Assembly: GCF_011064615.1 (NCBI RefSeq)
Contig: NZ_JAALJH010000023.1
Span: 40,194 to 104,193 of the forward strand
Reading direction: 5' to 3'
Length of the DNA: 64,000 bases
DNA from: Aquisphaera insulae
GTDB taxonomy: Bacteria > Planctomycetota > Planctomycetia > Isosphaerales > Isosphaeraceae
This document shows positions 9,704 to 17,773 of the stretch, piece by piece; position 1 is the first letter of the stretch; each line of letters opens with the position of its first letter. The translations under genes were made by a program, and so were the position numbers. Under the pieces are notes generated by a model, which was not told the origin of the DNA, did no database searches, and worked only from the letters and a program-made list of their open reading frames with translations.

Positions 9704-9892
9704 GCTTGATCTTCGGGTTGAGTTCAGGACGGGCCAGAATGCCTGTCCTCCGCCTGGCCTTGACTTCGGGGGACAGACATTCCTGTCTGTCCTTCACGCC
9801 GCTTGATCTTCGGGTCGAGTTCAGGACGGGCCAGAATGCCTGTCCTCCGCGTGGCCTTGACTTCGGGGGACAGACATTCCTGTCTGTCCTTC
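9704..9892. repeat. Two tandem 92-base copies of a double-hairpin intergenic repeat
   Basis: Copies at 9704-9795 and 9801-9892 differ at about two positions. Each copy carries two stem-loops. Type I has the arms GGACGGGC and GCCTGTCC around a six-base loop; type II has the perfect arms GACAGACA and TGTCTGTC around TTCC. The same two hairpins occur in the array at 12262-12560. They lie in the gap between the convergent MoxR and lgt genes, so they could act as bidirectional terminators, but they lack a T run. Confidence 0.9.
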
Positions 9893-9921
9893 GACCTCAA
9901 ATCCTGGACGTTGACAGGGCT

Positions 9922-10791
9922 CTATCCGAGCGCCCCCGCCCCCGCGACCGCCACCGGCTCCTCATCCGCCTGAACGGTATCCGCATATCGTCCGACCGGA
10001 CGCCGGCGGAGCCACGCCCAGTAGAGCAGGCCGCCGGCGAACAGGACGGTGCTGATGTTCTGCGAGATCGTGAACCCGGCGAAGAAGTCCCCCTCGTCAC
10101 TCCTCAGGTACTCGATCAGGAACCGCGTGATCGGATAGGTCAGCATCAGCAGGCCGAGGACCTCGCCGTCCCGGCGCCGGAGCGGATAATAGGCCGTCAA
10201 CAGGGCGAAGATCACGAGCGCGTCGAAGGCCGAGTAGAGCTGGGTCGGATGCAGGGGCAGCGACCAGGACGAGGCGGCCGGGATCAGCTTCTGGTCCACC
10301 TCGGAGGCCCAGGGGGGCGACGGCTTGGGGAACGAGACCGCCCACGGGAGATTGCAGACGTCCCCGAAGCAGCAGCCGTTGAGGAAGCAGCCGAGCCGGC
10401 CGAACCCGGTCCCGACCATGATCGAGGGCGCCAGCGCGTCCACGTAAGGTCGCAGCGGGAAGGGCCGGAACCACCGGTAGACGAAGAAGGCGAGCGTCCC
10501 GCCGAGGACCCCCCCGTAGAAGACGATCCCCCCCTTCCAGTACTGGAAGACCTCCATCAGGCTGTGGATGTGCACGCCCCAGTACTGGATGCAGTAGAAG
10601 AGCCGGGCCACCACCAGGCCGATGAAGAAGACCCAGAAGGCCATGTCCAGGACGACGTCCGGGTCCAGCTTCTCGCGCCGGCACCGCCAGGCGGCCAGCC
10701 AGGTGGAACCCACGAAGGCCAGCACCAGCATGGCCCCGTATCCGAAGACCGGCCAGCCCAGGAACGGGATCGTGAACAGGACCTGTCGCAT
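9922..10791 (-). CDS. lgt: Phosphatidylglycerol-prolipoprotein diacylglyceryl transferase
   Basis: A 289-residue inner-membrane enzyme that transfers diacylglycerol to the lipobox Cys of prolipoproteins, the first step of lipoprotein maturation. About seven hydrophobic segments are visible. The Lgt signature is present as GTGFGRLGCFLNGCCFGD (residues about 140-157), with the downstream LHPTQLYSA and the conserved RFLIEYLRSDEG. The usual N-terminal GYG motif is in FGYGAMLVLAFVG. The ATG at 10791 has an AGG-rich upstream region. It follows panD on the same strand by under 80 bases and may be cotranscribed. Confidence 0.95.
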   Translation of the reverse strand: MRQVLFTIPFLGWPVFGYGAMLVLAFVGSTWLAAWRCRREKLDPDVVLDMAFWVFFIGLVVARLFYCIQYWGVHIHSLMEVFQYWKGGIVFYGGVLGGTLAFFVYRWFRPFPLRPYVDALAPSIMVGTGFGRLGCFLNGCCFGDVCNLPWAVSFPKPSPPWASEVDQKLIPAASSWSLPLHPTQLYSAFDALVIFALLTAYYPLRRRDGEVLGLLMLTYPITRFLIEYLRSDEGDFFAGFTISQNISTVLFAGGLLYWAWLRRRPVGRYADTVQADEEPVAVAGAGALG

Positions 10792-10868
10792 CCTCCCGCC
10801 ATCCTCCGGTGATGAGATGAGTCGAGCCGTGCCGAGGCGACTCAGCTCGCCTCCGCCGCGCGGTCAAT

Positions 10869-11285
10869 TCAGCCCGGCTCGAGCATCGAGAAGAAGCTCG
10901 GGTCGCACGCCTGCGAGATCGGCGGGTATTCCACCCGCTCCATGACCTGGTTCTTCTGGTCGAGCGCCACGACCCGCGGCTGATAGCCCTCGATCTCGTC
11001 GGGCTCGAGCTCGGCGAACGCCATGACGATCACCCGGTCGCCCACGGCGCCCAGGCGGGCCATCGCGCCGTTGAGCTCGATCGACCCCGAGCCGCGACGC
11101 CCGGGCAGGACATAGGTCTGGGCCCGCAGGCCGGTCGCCACGTTGCTGACCAGGATCGCCTCGTAGGGGATCAGGCCCACGGCCTCCATCAGGTCGGGGT
11201 CGATGGTCAGGCTGCCGTGGTAATACAGGTCGCTCCGGGTCACCGTGGCGAGGTGGAGCTTGCTCTTGAGGACCGTGAGCCGCAT
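10869..11285 (-). CDS. panD: Aspartate 1-decarboxylase
   Basis: A 138-residue pyruvoyl enzyme that makes beta-alanine from aspartate for pantothenate. The self-cleavage site is visible as YYHGSLTID, with cleavage between Gly and Ser (about residues 24-25) generating the pyruvoyl group. Other PanD elements are Lys9 in LKSKLHLATVT, the RGSGSIELNGAMARL segment and VIVMAFAELE. The open frame reaches 11471, inside panC, but the ATG at 11285 has GAGGTGA upstream and matches the family N-terminus. It starts 13 bases after the panC stop, so panC-panD form an operon. Confidence 0.96.
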   Translation of the reverse strand: MRLTVLKSKLHLATVTRSDLYYHGSLTIDPDLMEAVGLIPYEAILVSNVATGLRAQTYVLPGRRGSGSIELNGAMARLGAVGDRVIVMAFAELEPDEIEGYQPRVVALDQKNQVMERVEYPPISQACDPSFFSMLEPG

Positions 11286-11298
11286 GGGCAAGTTCACC

Positions 11299-12180
11299 TC
11301 ATTCCGCGAGCAGGGCATTGTCGATGAGCCGGGTCGTCCCGACCCGCGCCGCGACCAGCGCGACGGCACGTCGAGACGCATCGATCGAGACCAGCGGCTC
11401 GAGCGAATCGGCGTCGGCCACCTCCGCGTAATCGAGGCTGGCCAGCCGTTCCAATGATATCGTCCGGTCAAGGATCTGTCGAACCCGGCCGGCCTCGCGC
11501 TCGCCCCCCCGGACCGCCGCTCGGGCCGCCTCCAGGGCCCGGTGCAGGACCGTCGCGGCCGCCCGCTCCTCCGGGCTCAGGTACCGGTTTCGACTGCTCA
11601 TCGCCAGCCCGTCCGCCTCCCGGACCGTCGGCTCCGTGACGATCTCCACCGGCACGTGCAGGTCCCCAACCATCCGCCGGATCAACAATTGTTGCTGAAA
11701 ATCCTTCTGGCCGAAGACGGCCAGGTCCGGCCTCACGATCTCGAACAGGGCCAGGACCACGGTCGCCACCCCGCGGAAGTGGGTCGGCCGCACCGCGCCT
11801 TCCAGGACGTGCGAGATCCCGGGGACCTCCACGAACGTCGCCGCCTTGCCGCGCGGATAGATGATCTCGTCGGTGGGCGTGAACACGACCGAGGCCCCGG
11901 CCCGTTGGGCCACCTCCAGGTCGCGGTCGAGCGTCCTCGGGTACTTCGCCAGGTCCTCGGTCGGGCCGAACTGGGTCGGATTCACGAAGATCGAGACCAC
12001 CACGCGATCGGCGACCTCCCGGCATCGCTCGATCAGCCGGGCATGCCCCGCATGCAACGCGCCCATGGTCGGCACGAACCCGACCCGCAGCCCCGCGGAC
12101 GAACCCCGCGCCCGCGCCACGGCCTCGCGGATGCCCTCCACGGTCTGGACCACCTCGAGATCGATCGAACCCGCCGCCAT
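11299..12180 (-). CDS. panC: Pantothenate synthetase (pantoate-beta-alanine ligase)
   Basis: A 293-residue cytoplasmic ligase joining pantoate and beta-alanine with ATP. The HIGH-type nucleotide motif is PTMGALHAGH (residues 37-46); FVNPTQFGP, FGQKDFQQ and the KMSKS-like AMSSRNRYLSPEE follow in order. The reading frame is open far upstream to 13329, but that part is translated from hairpin repeats. The ATG at 12180 has a strong GGAGGGAGG site and is the right start. It lies directly upstream of panD, which supplies its beta-alanine substrate. Confidence 0.96.
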   Translation of the reverse strand: MAAGSIDLEVVQTVEGIREAVARARGSSAGLRVGFVPTMGALHAGHARLIERCREVADRVVVSIFVNPTQFGPTEDLAKYPRTLDRDLEVAQRAGASVVFTPTDEIIYPRGKAATFVEVPGISHVLEGAVRPTHFRGVATVVLALFEIVRPDLAVFGQKDFQQQLLIRRMVGDLHVPVEIVTEPTVREADGLAMSSRNRYLSPEERAAATVLHRALEAARAAVRGGEREAGRVRQILDRTISLERLASLDYAEVADADSLEPLVSIDASRRAVALVAARVGTTRLIDNALLAE

Positions 12181-12261
12181 CCCCGCCTCCCTCCACGCCC
12201 CTCGCCGGTGCCGGCCGCCTCGCGAGTGCCCTGTCACGGCCTGGTTTTCGAGTTCGAATCC

Positions 12262-12560
12262 GGGACAGGCCGAAATGCCTGTCCTCCGAGATCTCCGCCT
12301 CCAGGCCCGGGGGACAGACATTCCTGTCTGTCGGCCTGCCCCGGGGGACAGACATTCCTGTCTGTCATCCAGGCCCAGGGGACAGACATTCCTGCCTGTC
12401 GGCCTGGCCGGGGGAACGGATATTCCTGTCTGTCGGCCTGGCCGGAGGAACGGATATTCCTGTCTGTCGGCCTGGCCGGGGGACAGACATTCCTGTCTGT
12501 CGGGCTGGTTTTTGGGATCGAGACAGGACAGGCAGGAATGCCTGTCCTCCGGGATCGCCG
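12262..12560. repeat. Hairpin-repeat array: six 34-base type II units flanked by type I hairpins
   Basis: The type II stem (GACAGACA TTCC TGTCTGTC or its variant with GAACGGATATTCC) begins at 12313, 12347, 12381, 12414, 12448 and 12482, a period of 33-34 bases with a G/C-rich linker reading about GGCCTGGCCGGGG. A type I stem lies on each side: GGACAGGC/GCCTGTCC near 12263-12284 and AGGACAGGC/GCCTGTCCT near 12525-12549. The spacers are not unique, so this is not a CRISPR array. It lies between panC and the ferredoxin gene, and the same units occur at 9704-9892. Confidence 0.92.
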
Positions 12561-12608
12561 ACGGGCATGGCTGTCTGTCCTGCAATCCGAAACCCTGGTG
12601 TGGACGGA

Positions 12609-12977
12609 TCACGAGGCCTCTCTCGGCCCAAGTCGATGCGGGCAGCCCGGATTGTTCAGGCAGCTCTCGTCGATGACGAGATCCCCGAGGATCTCGCCCC
12701 CCAGGATGGTCTTCTCGACGATCCTCGGCACGTCCTCGGGCGTGACCCGTCCGTACCAGATCCCGGTCGGATAGACGACCACGACCGGGCCGTGCTCGCA
12801 CTGGTCGAGGCAGCCGGCGTGATTGGCCCGGGTCGTCGCGCCCACCCCGCGCCGCTTCAGCTCGACCTTGAAGGCATCCTTGAGCGTCTGCTTGCCGTCG
12901 GGGGCGCAAGAGCCGCGCTTGTGCCCCGGCTCCCGCGTGTTGCCGCAGACGAAGATGTGGTGCGTGAATGAAGCCAT
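12609..12977 (-). CDS. Thioredoxin-like [2Fe-2S] ferredoxin
   Basis: A 122-residue protein. The cluster-ligating pattern of the NuoE-like thioredoxin-fold ferredoxins is clear: FVCGNTREPG, then Cys about 13 residues later in KRGSCAP, and AGCLDQCEHGPVVVVYP with two more Cys. It ends with an additional CLNNPGCPH motif. Family knowledge: small electron carriers, often of unassigned partner. The frame stays open far upstream because of the high GC content; the Met at 12977 directly precedes the family N-terminus (HHIFVCGN). Transcribed toward panC across the hairpin array. Confidence 0.92.
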   Translation of the reverse strand: MASFTHHIFVCGNTREPGHKRGSCAPDGKQTLKDAFKVELKRRGVGATTRANHAGCLDQCEHGPVVVVYPTGIWYGRVTPEDVPRIVEKTILGGEILGDLVIDESCLNNPGCPHRLGPREAS

Positions 12978-14715
12978 GAGCCGTCGCCATGTCGGTAAGG
13001 CACCGTCCCCAGGTTCGCCCCGGAGCCGTGGTCCGCGCCGCGCCCCAACGATAGCAGAGCCGGCCAGGTCCCGGCAGACCACTTGCGGGCCGCTCCCGGC
13101 CCAACGGCCATCCCCACGGCCCCTCCCTCTCGCCGTCCACCCGCCCCCGCAAATTGGCTTTGTTCGTCGCGCCACAGTCCCCGGCGCGTCGATCGTAAGT
13201 TCTGATTGGAAAAGGATTTTGATGCGGTTTCGCGATTGGCTTTGATGGCACCCTCTTCGATCGCGAGGGCTCACCCTGACCCCCCTTGCATGCACGAGAG
13301 GTCCCCGGGTGGCCGTGGTGGAACACCACGGGATCGCCGCGTCCCTTACGCCGAGCTGGTCCGACGCCACGGCCCGCCCTCCGCGGTGTCCCACCACGGC
13401 CACCCGGGGGCTCGCACCCGGCAGAAGGCGCCGGAGCCCGGGGTCGTCACGCCGGGCCGTGCCGGCTGGCAAGCCCCCCAAGGTCACGTCACCACGTCTC
13501 GGGACGGTGCCGCTATGATGGCATCGATCCGGGTCGACGATCCTCGTCTCGACCACGCGGCGCCCACCCGAGGCGAGCGAAAGCCGGCCCACGTCTGGGT
13601 GGCCGTGCTGGAGCGAAGCGACTCCACGGGATCGCCTTCGCCCCGGGATGGCCTGCCCGCGTCGAACGCCCGTGGGCCGAGCGCTCGCTTCGCCCACCCC
13701 CAGCCCCCCGAGGCAAATTGGCTTTGTTCGTCGCGCCGTAGTCCCCGGCGCGTCGACCGTAAGTCCTGATTGATCATGGACTTCAACGCGATTTTTCGAT
13801 TGGCTTTGATGGCGTGATTCTGGCGTTTCCGGCGTGGTCGCGACCCTCTCTCCGCGTCCGTTCCGGGTCGCGTCCCAACCCCGGCCGTCCTCGGCTCCGC
13901 CCCGAAGCCGGCAGAGCTCCTCGAGGATCTCCCTCAACTCCCGCTTCATCGCCGCGATCTCCCGCCGCCGTTCCGCGTGCGCGGCCTCGGCGTCGAGGAC
14001 GTCCCCGGCTCGTCCCCGCCCCGTTGCTGGTTCGGTCCCCGGTCGTCCGTCTCGCCCGTCCCCCTGAACCTGGGCTTCGGTCGTCATCGTCGGAAGCCTC
14101 CGCGTCGGGATGTCATGCCCTGAGGTCGATCGATCGAAACACGGAGCGCGCGCAGTCGCCCGCGTCCTCGCGCCGCGTCTACTCAATACAATCCCGAAAA
14201 GTCGCCGGCCAGTTTCAGGAATCCCGAAAATCGAGGTCGAGAGCAGCAAGTCGGCCGAGGACCTCGGCGCCGGCTTCAGCTCGGTGCGTCGACGGACCCG
14301 AGGCGGACGGCGCCGGGATCATGGCCGCCGTCACTTCGGTGGCTTCCCCGACGACGGCACCGGCGTCGGGCGGTCAAGTGGATCATCGGCCGGAGTCTGC
14401 CGGCCCTCGATCAAAATCGTTCACGAGCCCGGCGGACGGACTCGTGCAGGGCCTTCTCTCGCCGCTCGCTCGGCGGCAGGTCGGTCAGGTATCGGGCGAC
14501 GCGGATGCCGCTCGGGTCGACCTGAGGCCGCACGTCATGATCGTCCGACTTGTCGGCTGAACCGAGCACCGCCGAGCCCCCGATGGTTTCGGGAAGGTTC
14601 GAAAGGAGTTCCGGCTACAAGGTCCGAACCCTCTAAAACCGGCACTTCCTCCCGCCTTACCAATTTTCCCATTTTAAGTTCGTGGCCAATGATCCCTACG
14701 CGTGGCCAATGATCC
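12978..14715. other. Repeat-rich stretch with no convincing gene
   Basis: Long open frames cross this 1.7 kb on several strands because of high GC, but none shows a recognisable domain. It contains a diverged direct repeat of about 100 bases (13148-13249 and 13712-13813) and, between its copies, two versions of a shorter motif with GGTGGCCGTG and CCACGGGATCGCC (near 13310 and 13598). On the minus strand a short frame from 14087 encodes a Glu/Arg-rich helix (REIAAMKRELREILEEL) that could be a small coiled-coil protein, and 14404-14560 reads as a closed C-terminal tail without a start. Both are too weak to call as genes. Confidence 0.6.
13148..13813. repeat. Pair of about 100-base diverged direct repeats
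   Basis: Copies at 13148-13249 and 13712-13813 share CAAATTGGCTTTGTTCGTCG at the start, the core TCCCCGGCGCGTCGA, and GATTGGCTTTGATGGC at the end, with a few substitutions and short indels. They are AT-richer than the DNA between them. No terminal inverted repeat or transposase frame was found, so the copies look like a dispersed non-coding family rather than an intact insertion sequence. Confidence 0.8.
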
Positions 14716-14760
14716 CTACGTGGTCGATGATCCATATTTTAAGTTCGTGGCCAATGATCC
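14671..14760. repeat. Nested short repeats at the left edge of the phosphorothioation island
   Basis: A 25-base sequence starting ATTTTAAGTTCGTGGCC occurs exactly at 14671-14695 and again at 14736-14760. In the first copy the 20-base segment CGTGGCCAATGATCCCTACG is duplicated in tandem (14681-14700, 14701-14720). The right copy ends precisely where the methyltransferase coding similarity stops, so this is a probable insertion or deletion junction. Confidence 0.9.
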
Positions 14761-14973
14761 TCCCGGGTCCCAGCCCCGAGCCTTGATCCCGTTTGAGGCC
14801 AGAAGGCCAACGTCTCGCCTGTGGCCGCATCCGTAATCGAAGACAGAGAAGTCGGGTGCGATCAGCCCGTCACGCATGGCACATTTGACGGGCAGTGAGT
14901 GGTCGTGGCGGTGCTGTGCCGTTCGGTGCCTTGGGATTACCGGCCGGATCTGGTCCATGGCAAGTCGCACCAC
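14716..14973 (-). pseudogene. Truncated DNA phosphorothioation-associated methyltransferase
   Basis: Only the first 70 or so residues of a methyltransferase remain. Recognisable are PRHRTAQHRHDHSLPVK, the AdoMet-binding motif I as VFDYGCGHRRDVGLL, and the motif-II-like KARGWDPG; this layout matches the putative methyltransferase family that accompanies dnd genes, whose members are several hundred residues long. Similarity ends at about 14761, where a 25-base repeat begins; the remaining codons to 14716 come from the repeat. Start is a GTG at 14973 or the ATG at 14958, 18-33 bases after dndA on the same strand, so it was once cotranscribed with dndA. It cannot encode an active enzyme. Confidence 0.8.
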
Positions 14974-14991
14974 CGGCCTGAGCCTGCGAGG

Positions 14992-16173
14992 CTAGATGAA
15001 CGCCTCATCGGCCAGTCTGCGCAGGCTGTGAACTGTGGGAATGATCATTTCTAGGGCTCGGCGAACCTCTTTGAGCGTCGTCGGCTTGCCGAAACTGAAT
15101 CGAACGGAGGACTTCTGTCTTGGCACCGGCAGACCTAACGCCTTGAGTACGTGACTGGGCTCGATCGAAGCCGCAGTGCATGCGGAGCCAGTACTGGCAG
15201 CGATGCCGTCTAAGGCCAACAACAGACTCTCGGCATCGACCCCAACGAAAGACATGTTGGAGATGTTCGGCAGCCGAGGGCTATCAACCCCGTTCACGAA
15301 CGTGTCTGGGATCTCGGCAAGCAGCGTCGATTCAAAGTCATCCCGCAAGCCCCGAACTCTCTCGGCATCCTCGGTCATCTCGCTGACGGCGATTTCGCAG
15401 GCCACGCCAAGCCCAACGATTGCGGGCACGTTAAGGGTGCCGCTACGCATCCCTCGCTCGTGACCACCGCCATCGATGATCGGCGTAAGTATCTTCGTTC
15501 CGGCTTCACGACGGAAAATCAACGCCCCTATCCCTTTCGGCCCGTATAGTTTGTGCCCCGAAACGCTCATCAGCGTCAGCCCGAGCTCTCGCGCGTTGAT
15601 CGGGATCTTACCTGCCGCTTGGCTCGCGTCGGTGTGGATGGCGATTCCGGCCTTACCGCAGATAGCGCCGATCTCCCGTAGGGGAGTCAGGGTACCCAAT
15701 TCGTTATTGGCTGCCATCAGGGTGACCAAGACTGTCTCTGGACGAATTGCCTTCTCGACGACACTCGGATCGATCTGGCCGTTGGCGTCCACTTCGAGCA
15801 ACGTGACATCGACCCCTTCCCGCCGCAGCGAATCTAGGGGGTCAAGAACTGCCTTATGCTCGATTCTCTGACTGACTATGTGGGGAGAGCGTCTTCCGGC
15901 CGAGCGGACGAAGCCCTTGATGGCGAGGTTGTTGGCTTCAGTTGCGCCGCTCGTCCAAATGACATCACGACTGAAACAACCCACCAAGTCGCTTACTTGC
16001 TCTCTGGCTCGTTCTACGGCCTCAGCAGCTGCACGCCCCATTCGGTGGAGGCTAGCGGCGTTTCCAAAAGCTGTACGAAAACAAGGGAGCATGGCGTCAA
16101 GCACGCGCTCATCGACTGGCGTCGTGGCGGCGTAGTCCAGGTAGATCGGATGTTCGAGGACTTCAGTCTGCAT
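14992..16173 (-). CDS. dndA: Cysteine desulfurase DndA
   Basis: A 393-residue PLP-dependent class V aminotransferase-fold enzyme that removes sulfur from cysteine as an enzyme persulfide. The N-terminal YLDYAATTPVD is typical; the PLP Lys is about residue 208 in SGHKLYGPKG, the His ligand lies in QRIEHKAVL, and the catalytic Cys is about residue 332 in STGSACTAAS. It could be a general IscS/NifS-type enzyme, but its position divergent to dndC and next to the methyltransferase remnant supports a DndA role: sulfur donor and Fe-S assembly for DndC. The frame opens at 16221; the ATG at 16173 fits the family better. GC content is lower than in the flanking genes. Confidence 0.9.
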   Translation of the reverse strand: MQTEVLEHPIYLDYAATTPVDERVLDAMLPCFRTAFGNAASLHRMGRAAAEAVERAREQVSDLVGCFSRDVIWTSGATEANNLAIKGFVRSAGRRSPHIVSQRIEHKAVLDPLDSLRREGVDVTLLEVDANGQIDPSVVEKAIRPETVLVTLMAANNELGTLTPLREIGAICGKAGIAIHTDASQAAGKIPINARELGLTLMSVSGHKLYGPKGIGALIFRREAGTKILTPIIDGGGHERGMRSGTLNVPAIVGLGVACEIAVSEMTEDAERVRGLRDDFESTLLAEIPDTFVNGVDSPRLPNISNMSFVGVDAESLLLALDGIAASTGSACTAASIEPSHVLKALGLPVPRQKSSVRFSFGKPTTLKEVRRALEMIIPTVHSLRRLADEAFI

Positions 16174-16387
16174 TGCGCACGCCACCGTAAAGGCAGAGTA
16201 TCGGAGAGCTTCCGGGACCAACTTGCTCGGCGGAAATTTGAGTTGTAAACTGTTAAACGAGAATCGGTTCGGAATTCCTGTGCCGGCTTTCTCGGTTGCT
16301 CCTAGCAGTCGGATAGTATGGATTACGAAGGCCTCGCGAGCCGAAGAAATTCTTTATAGATTCGCCCGGCCAAGTTGGAGGCTCTTG
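16174..16387. promoter_or_regulatory. Divergent dndA / dndC control region
   Basis: This 214-base AT-richer gap separates the two divergent transcription units of the phosphorothioation island, so it must hold both promoters. A candidate plus-strand pair is TTGCTC and TAAACT separated by 17 bases (near 16223-16251); another AT-rich box TTTATAGAT lies near 16353. These are guesses from pattern; planctomycete promoters are poorly defined. No clear operator palindrome is visible. Confidence 0.35.
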
Positions 16388-17566
16388 ATGAAGGTAGCGA
16401 CCGCAAGGACAAGCGAAACAGCCCTTTACGCGATGGCTGATGTCAGCACGCTCCCAGACCGACTCCGGGAGATTCGGCGAACCATCCGAGAAGAGTACCT
16501 GCAATCCCATGATAAACCATGGATATTAGGTTTCTCTGGGGGGAAAGACAGTACGCTCCTTCTACAGGTGGTGATCGAATCGATCCTGACGATTTCGCCC
16601 GATCAGCGCACTCGATCGGTCTACGTCCTTTCCAACGACACGCTCGTCGAATCCCCAGTTTACCAATCGCAAGTGGTTAAAACACTGGCGCTGATCAGTG
16701 AGGGCGTCTCGGCCCTGGGGCTCCCCATCGAGGTCGTCCAGACCCATCCCGAAGAGGATTGGACCTTTTGGGTCAACCTCCTTGGGCGGGGCTACCCCGC
16801 TCCGAACCGGAATTTTCGCTGGTGCACCGACCGAATGAAGATTCGGCCGACTACCCGATTCATCCGGGAAAAGGCGAGCGCCAGTGGCGAGGTCATCCTA
16901 CTCCTCGGTGTACGGAAGGCCGAGTCAATCGCAAGAGCCAAACGGCTCGAAGGATACGAGGCGAAAGCGACGGAAGGCAGGCTCAGCCCGCACAACGATG
17001 TAAAGGGTTGCTTGATCTTCCGACCCATCATCGAGTTGACGAATGACGATGTTTGGCACATCCTCCTAAATGTCCGGGCCCCGTGGGGCGGCAACCATCG
17101 CGAACTGGTGACCCTTTACCGGAACGCTCAAGGCGGGGAATGCCCATTCGTGATGAGCGAGGCGGACTCGCCCTCCTGCGGCAGCACTTCGGCGCGATTC
17201 GGCTGCTGGACCTGCACCGTCGTCGACAAGGACGGATCACTTACCGGGCTCATCGACGCTGGGTTTGAATACCTGGAGCCGCTGTCGGCCTTTCGCGAGC
17301 GCATCAAGGCCGTGTCCGAGTCTCCTGAGCACCGGAGTAAGGTTCGCAGAAACGGGCAGCCTGGCCTCGGACCGCTCACGCTGGAAGCCCGGCGAATGCT
17401 CCTTGACGAGCTGGTCGCAATGCAGGCGCAGACCGGGCTTGATTTGATCACCGACCATGAGGTCAGGCTCATCAAGGACTGGTGGGGCCGGGATGAGACG
17501 ACGGCCGTTCTGAGGGATATGGACCGGCTGAATCAGCTCGCGGCACCACGATCGGAGATACCATGA
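16388..17566 (+). CDS. dndC: DNA phosphorothioation protein DndC (PAPS reductase-like ATP pyrophosphatase)
   Basis: A 392-residue enzyme that activates the DNA backbone or sulfur carrier with ATP during phosphorothioate formation. The PP-loop is FSGGKDSTLLLQ (about residues 49-60). Conserved Cys residues for a [4Fe-4S] cluster are C146 in RWCTDRMKI and the C-terminal C-x8-C-x2-C at 264, 273 and 276 in SCGSTSARFGCWTC. The long frame begins at 16223, but the ATG at 16388 has a GGAGG site six bases upstream. Its stop overlaps the next start in ATGA, so translation of the following small gene is coupled. First gene of the operon dndC - small protein - dndD - dndE fusion. Confidence 0.95.
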   Translation: MKVATARTSETALYAMADVSTLPDRLREIRRTIREEYLQSHDKPWILGFSGGKDSTLLLQVVIESILTISPDQRTRSVYVLSNDTLVESPVYQSQVVKTLALISEGVSALGLPIEVVQTHPEEDWTFWVNLLGRGYPAPNRNFRWCTDRMKIRPTTRFIREKASASGEVILLLGVRKAESIARAKRLEGYEAKATEGRLSPHNDVKGCLIFRPIIELTNDDVWHILLNVRAPWGGNHRELVTLYRNAQGGECPFVMSEADSPSCGSTSARFGCWTCTVVDKDGSLTGLIDAGFEYLEPLSAFRERIKAVSESPEHRSKVRRNGQPGLGPLTLEARRMLLDELVAMQAQTGLDLITDHEVRLIKDWWGRDETTAVLRDMDRLNQLAAPRSEIP

Positions 17567-17772
17567 GGACGCCCGCCTGCTTTGAGGATCGCGACACTCG
17601 CGCGATCATTGATGACTTGTGCCGTCGCAACAACATAGACACCCAGCTCATCGTCGAGCTTTGTGAGGTTGTCGAGAAGTTCTCCGGCTCCGGCCGCAAA
17701 GAAGGTCTCGCCAGTGATATATCAACTTGTATTGATTCGTATCTGACCCGATCCGGCTCGGCCAAGAAGTGA
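17563..17772 (+). CDS. Small dnd-operon protein between dndC and dndD
   Basis: A 69-residue acidic helical protein. It starts in the ATGA that also ends dndC and stops one base before the dndD ATG, so all three are translated in lockstep; such placement argues strongly for a real gene. No Cys motif; the two central stretches (TRAIIDDLCRRNNIDTQLIV and ELCEVVEKFSG) are predicted helices. Some dnd-type modification operons are known to carry a short conserved ORF at this place. It is too short and different to be DndE itself, for which the better match is the N-terminus of the gene at 19849. Function unknown; possibly a DndC-DndD assembly factor. Confidence 0.8.
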   Translation: MRTPACFEDRDTRAIIDDLCRRNNIDTQLIVELCEVVEKFSGSGRKEGLASDISTCIDSYLTRSGSAKK

Positions 17773-17773
17773 C

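Noticed and set aside
12313..12510. Regularly spaced palindromic repeats that look like a CRISPR array
   Set aside because: The linkers between units are nearly identical and only about 13 bases long, no cas genes are near, and the same unit occurs as an isolated pair at 9704-9892.
11299..13329. 676-codon version of panC
   Set aside because: The extra N-terminal part is translated from the hairpin repeats and the DNA antisense to nothing conserved; the ATG at 12180 has a strong ribosome site and the family N-terminus.
12609..14249. 546-codon frame ending in the ferredoxin
   Set aside because: Only the last 122 residues match a family; the rest crosses direct repeats and has no conserved motif.
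14600..14760. tRNA gene or attachment site at the left island edge
   Set aside because: No cloverleaf arms or TTCGA-type T loop could be placed, and no matching direct repeat was seen at the right edge.
17563..17772. The small ORF as DndE
   Set aside because: It is shorter than DndE and lacks the core patterns, which are instead found at the N-terminus of the gene at 19849.
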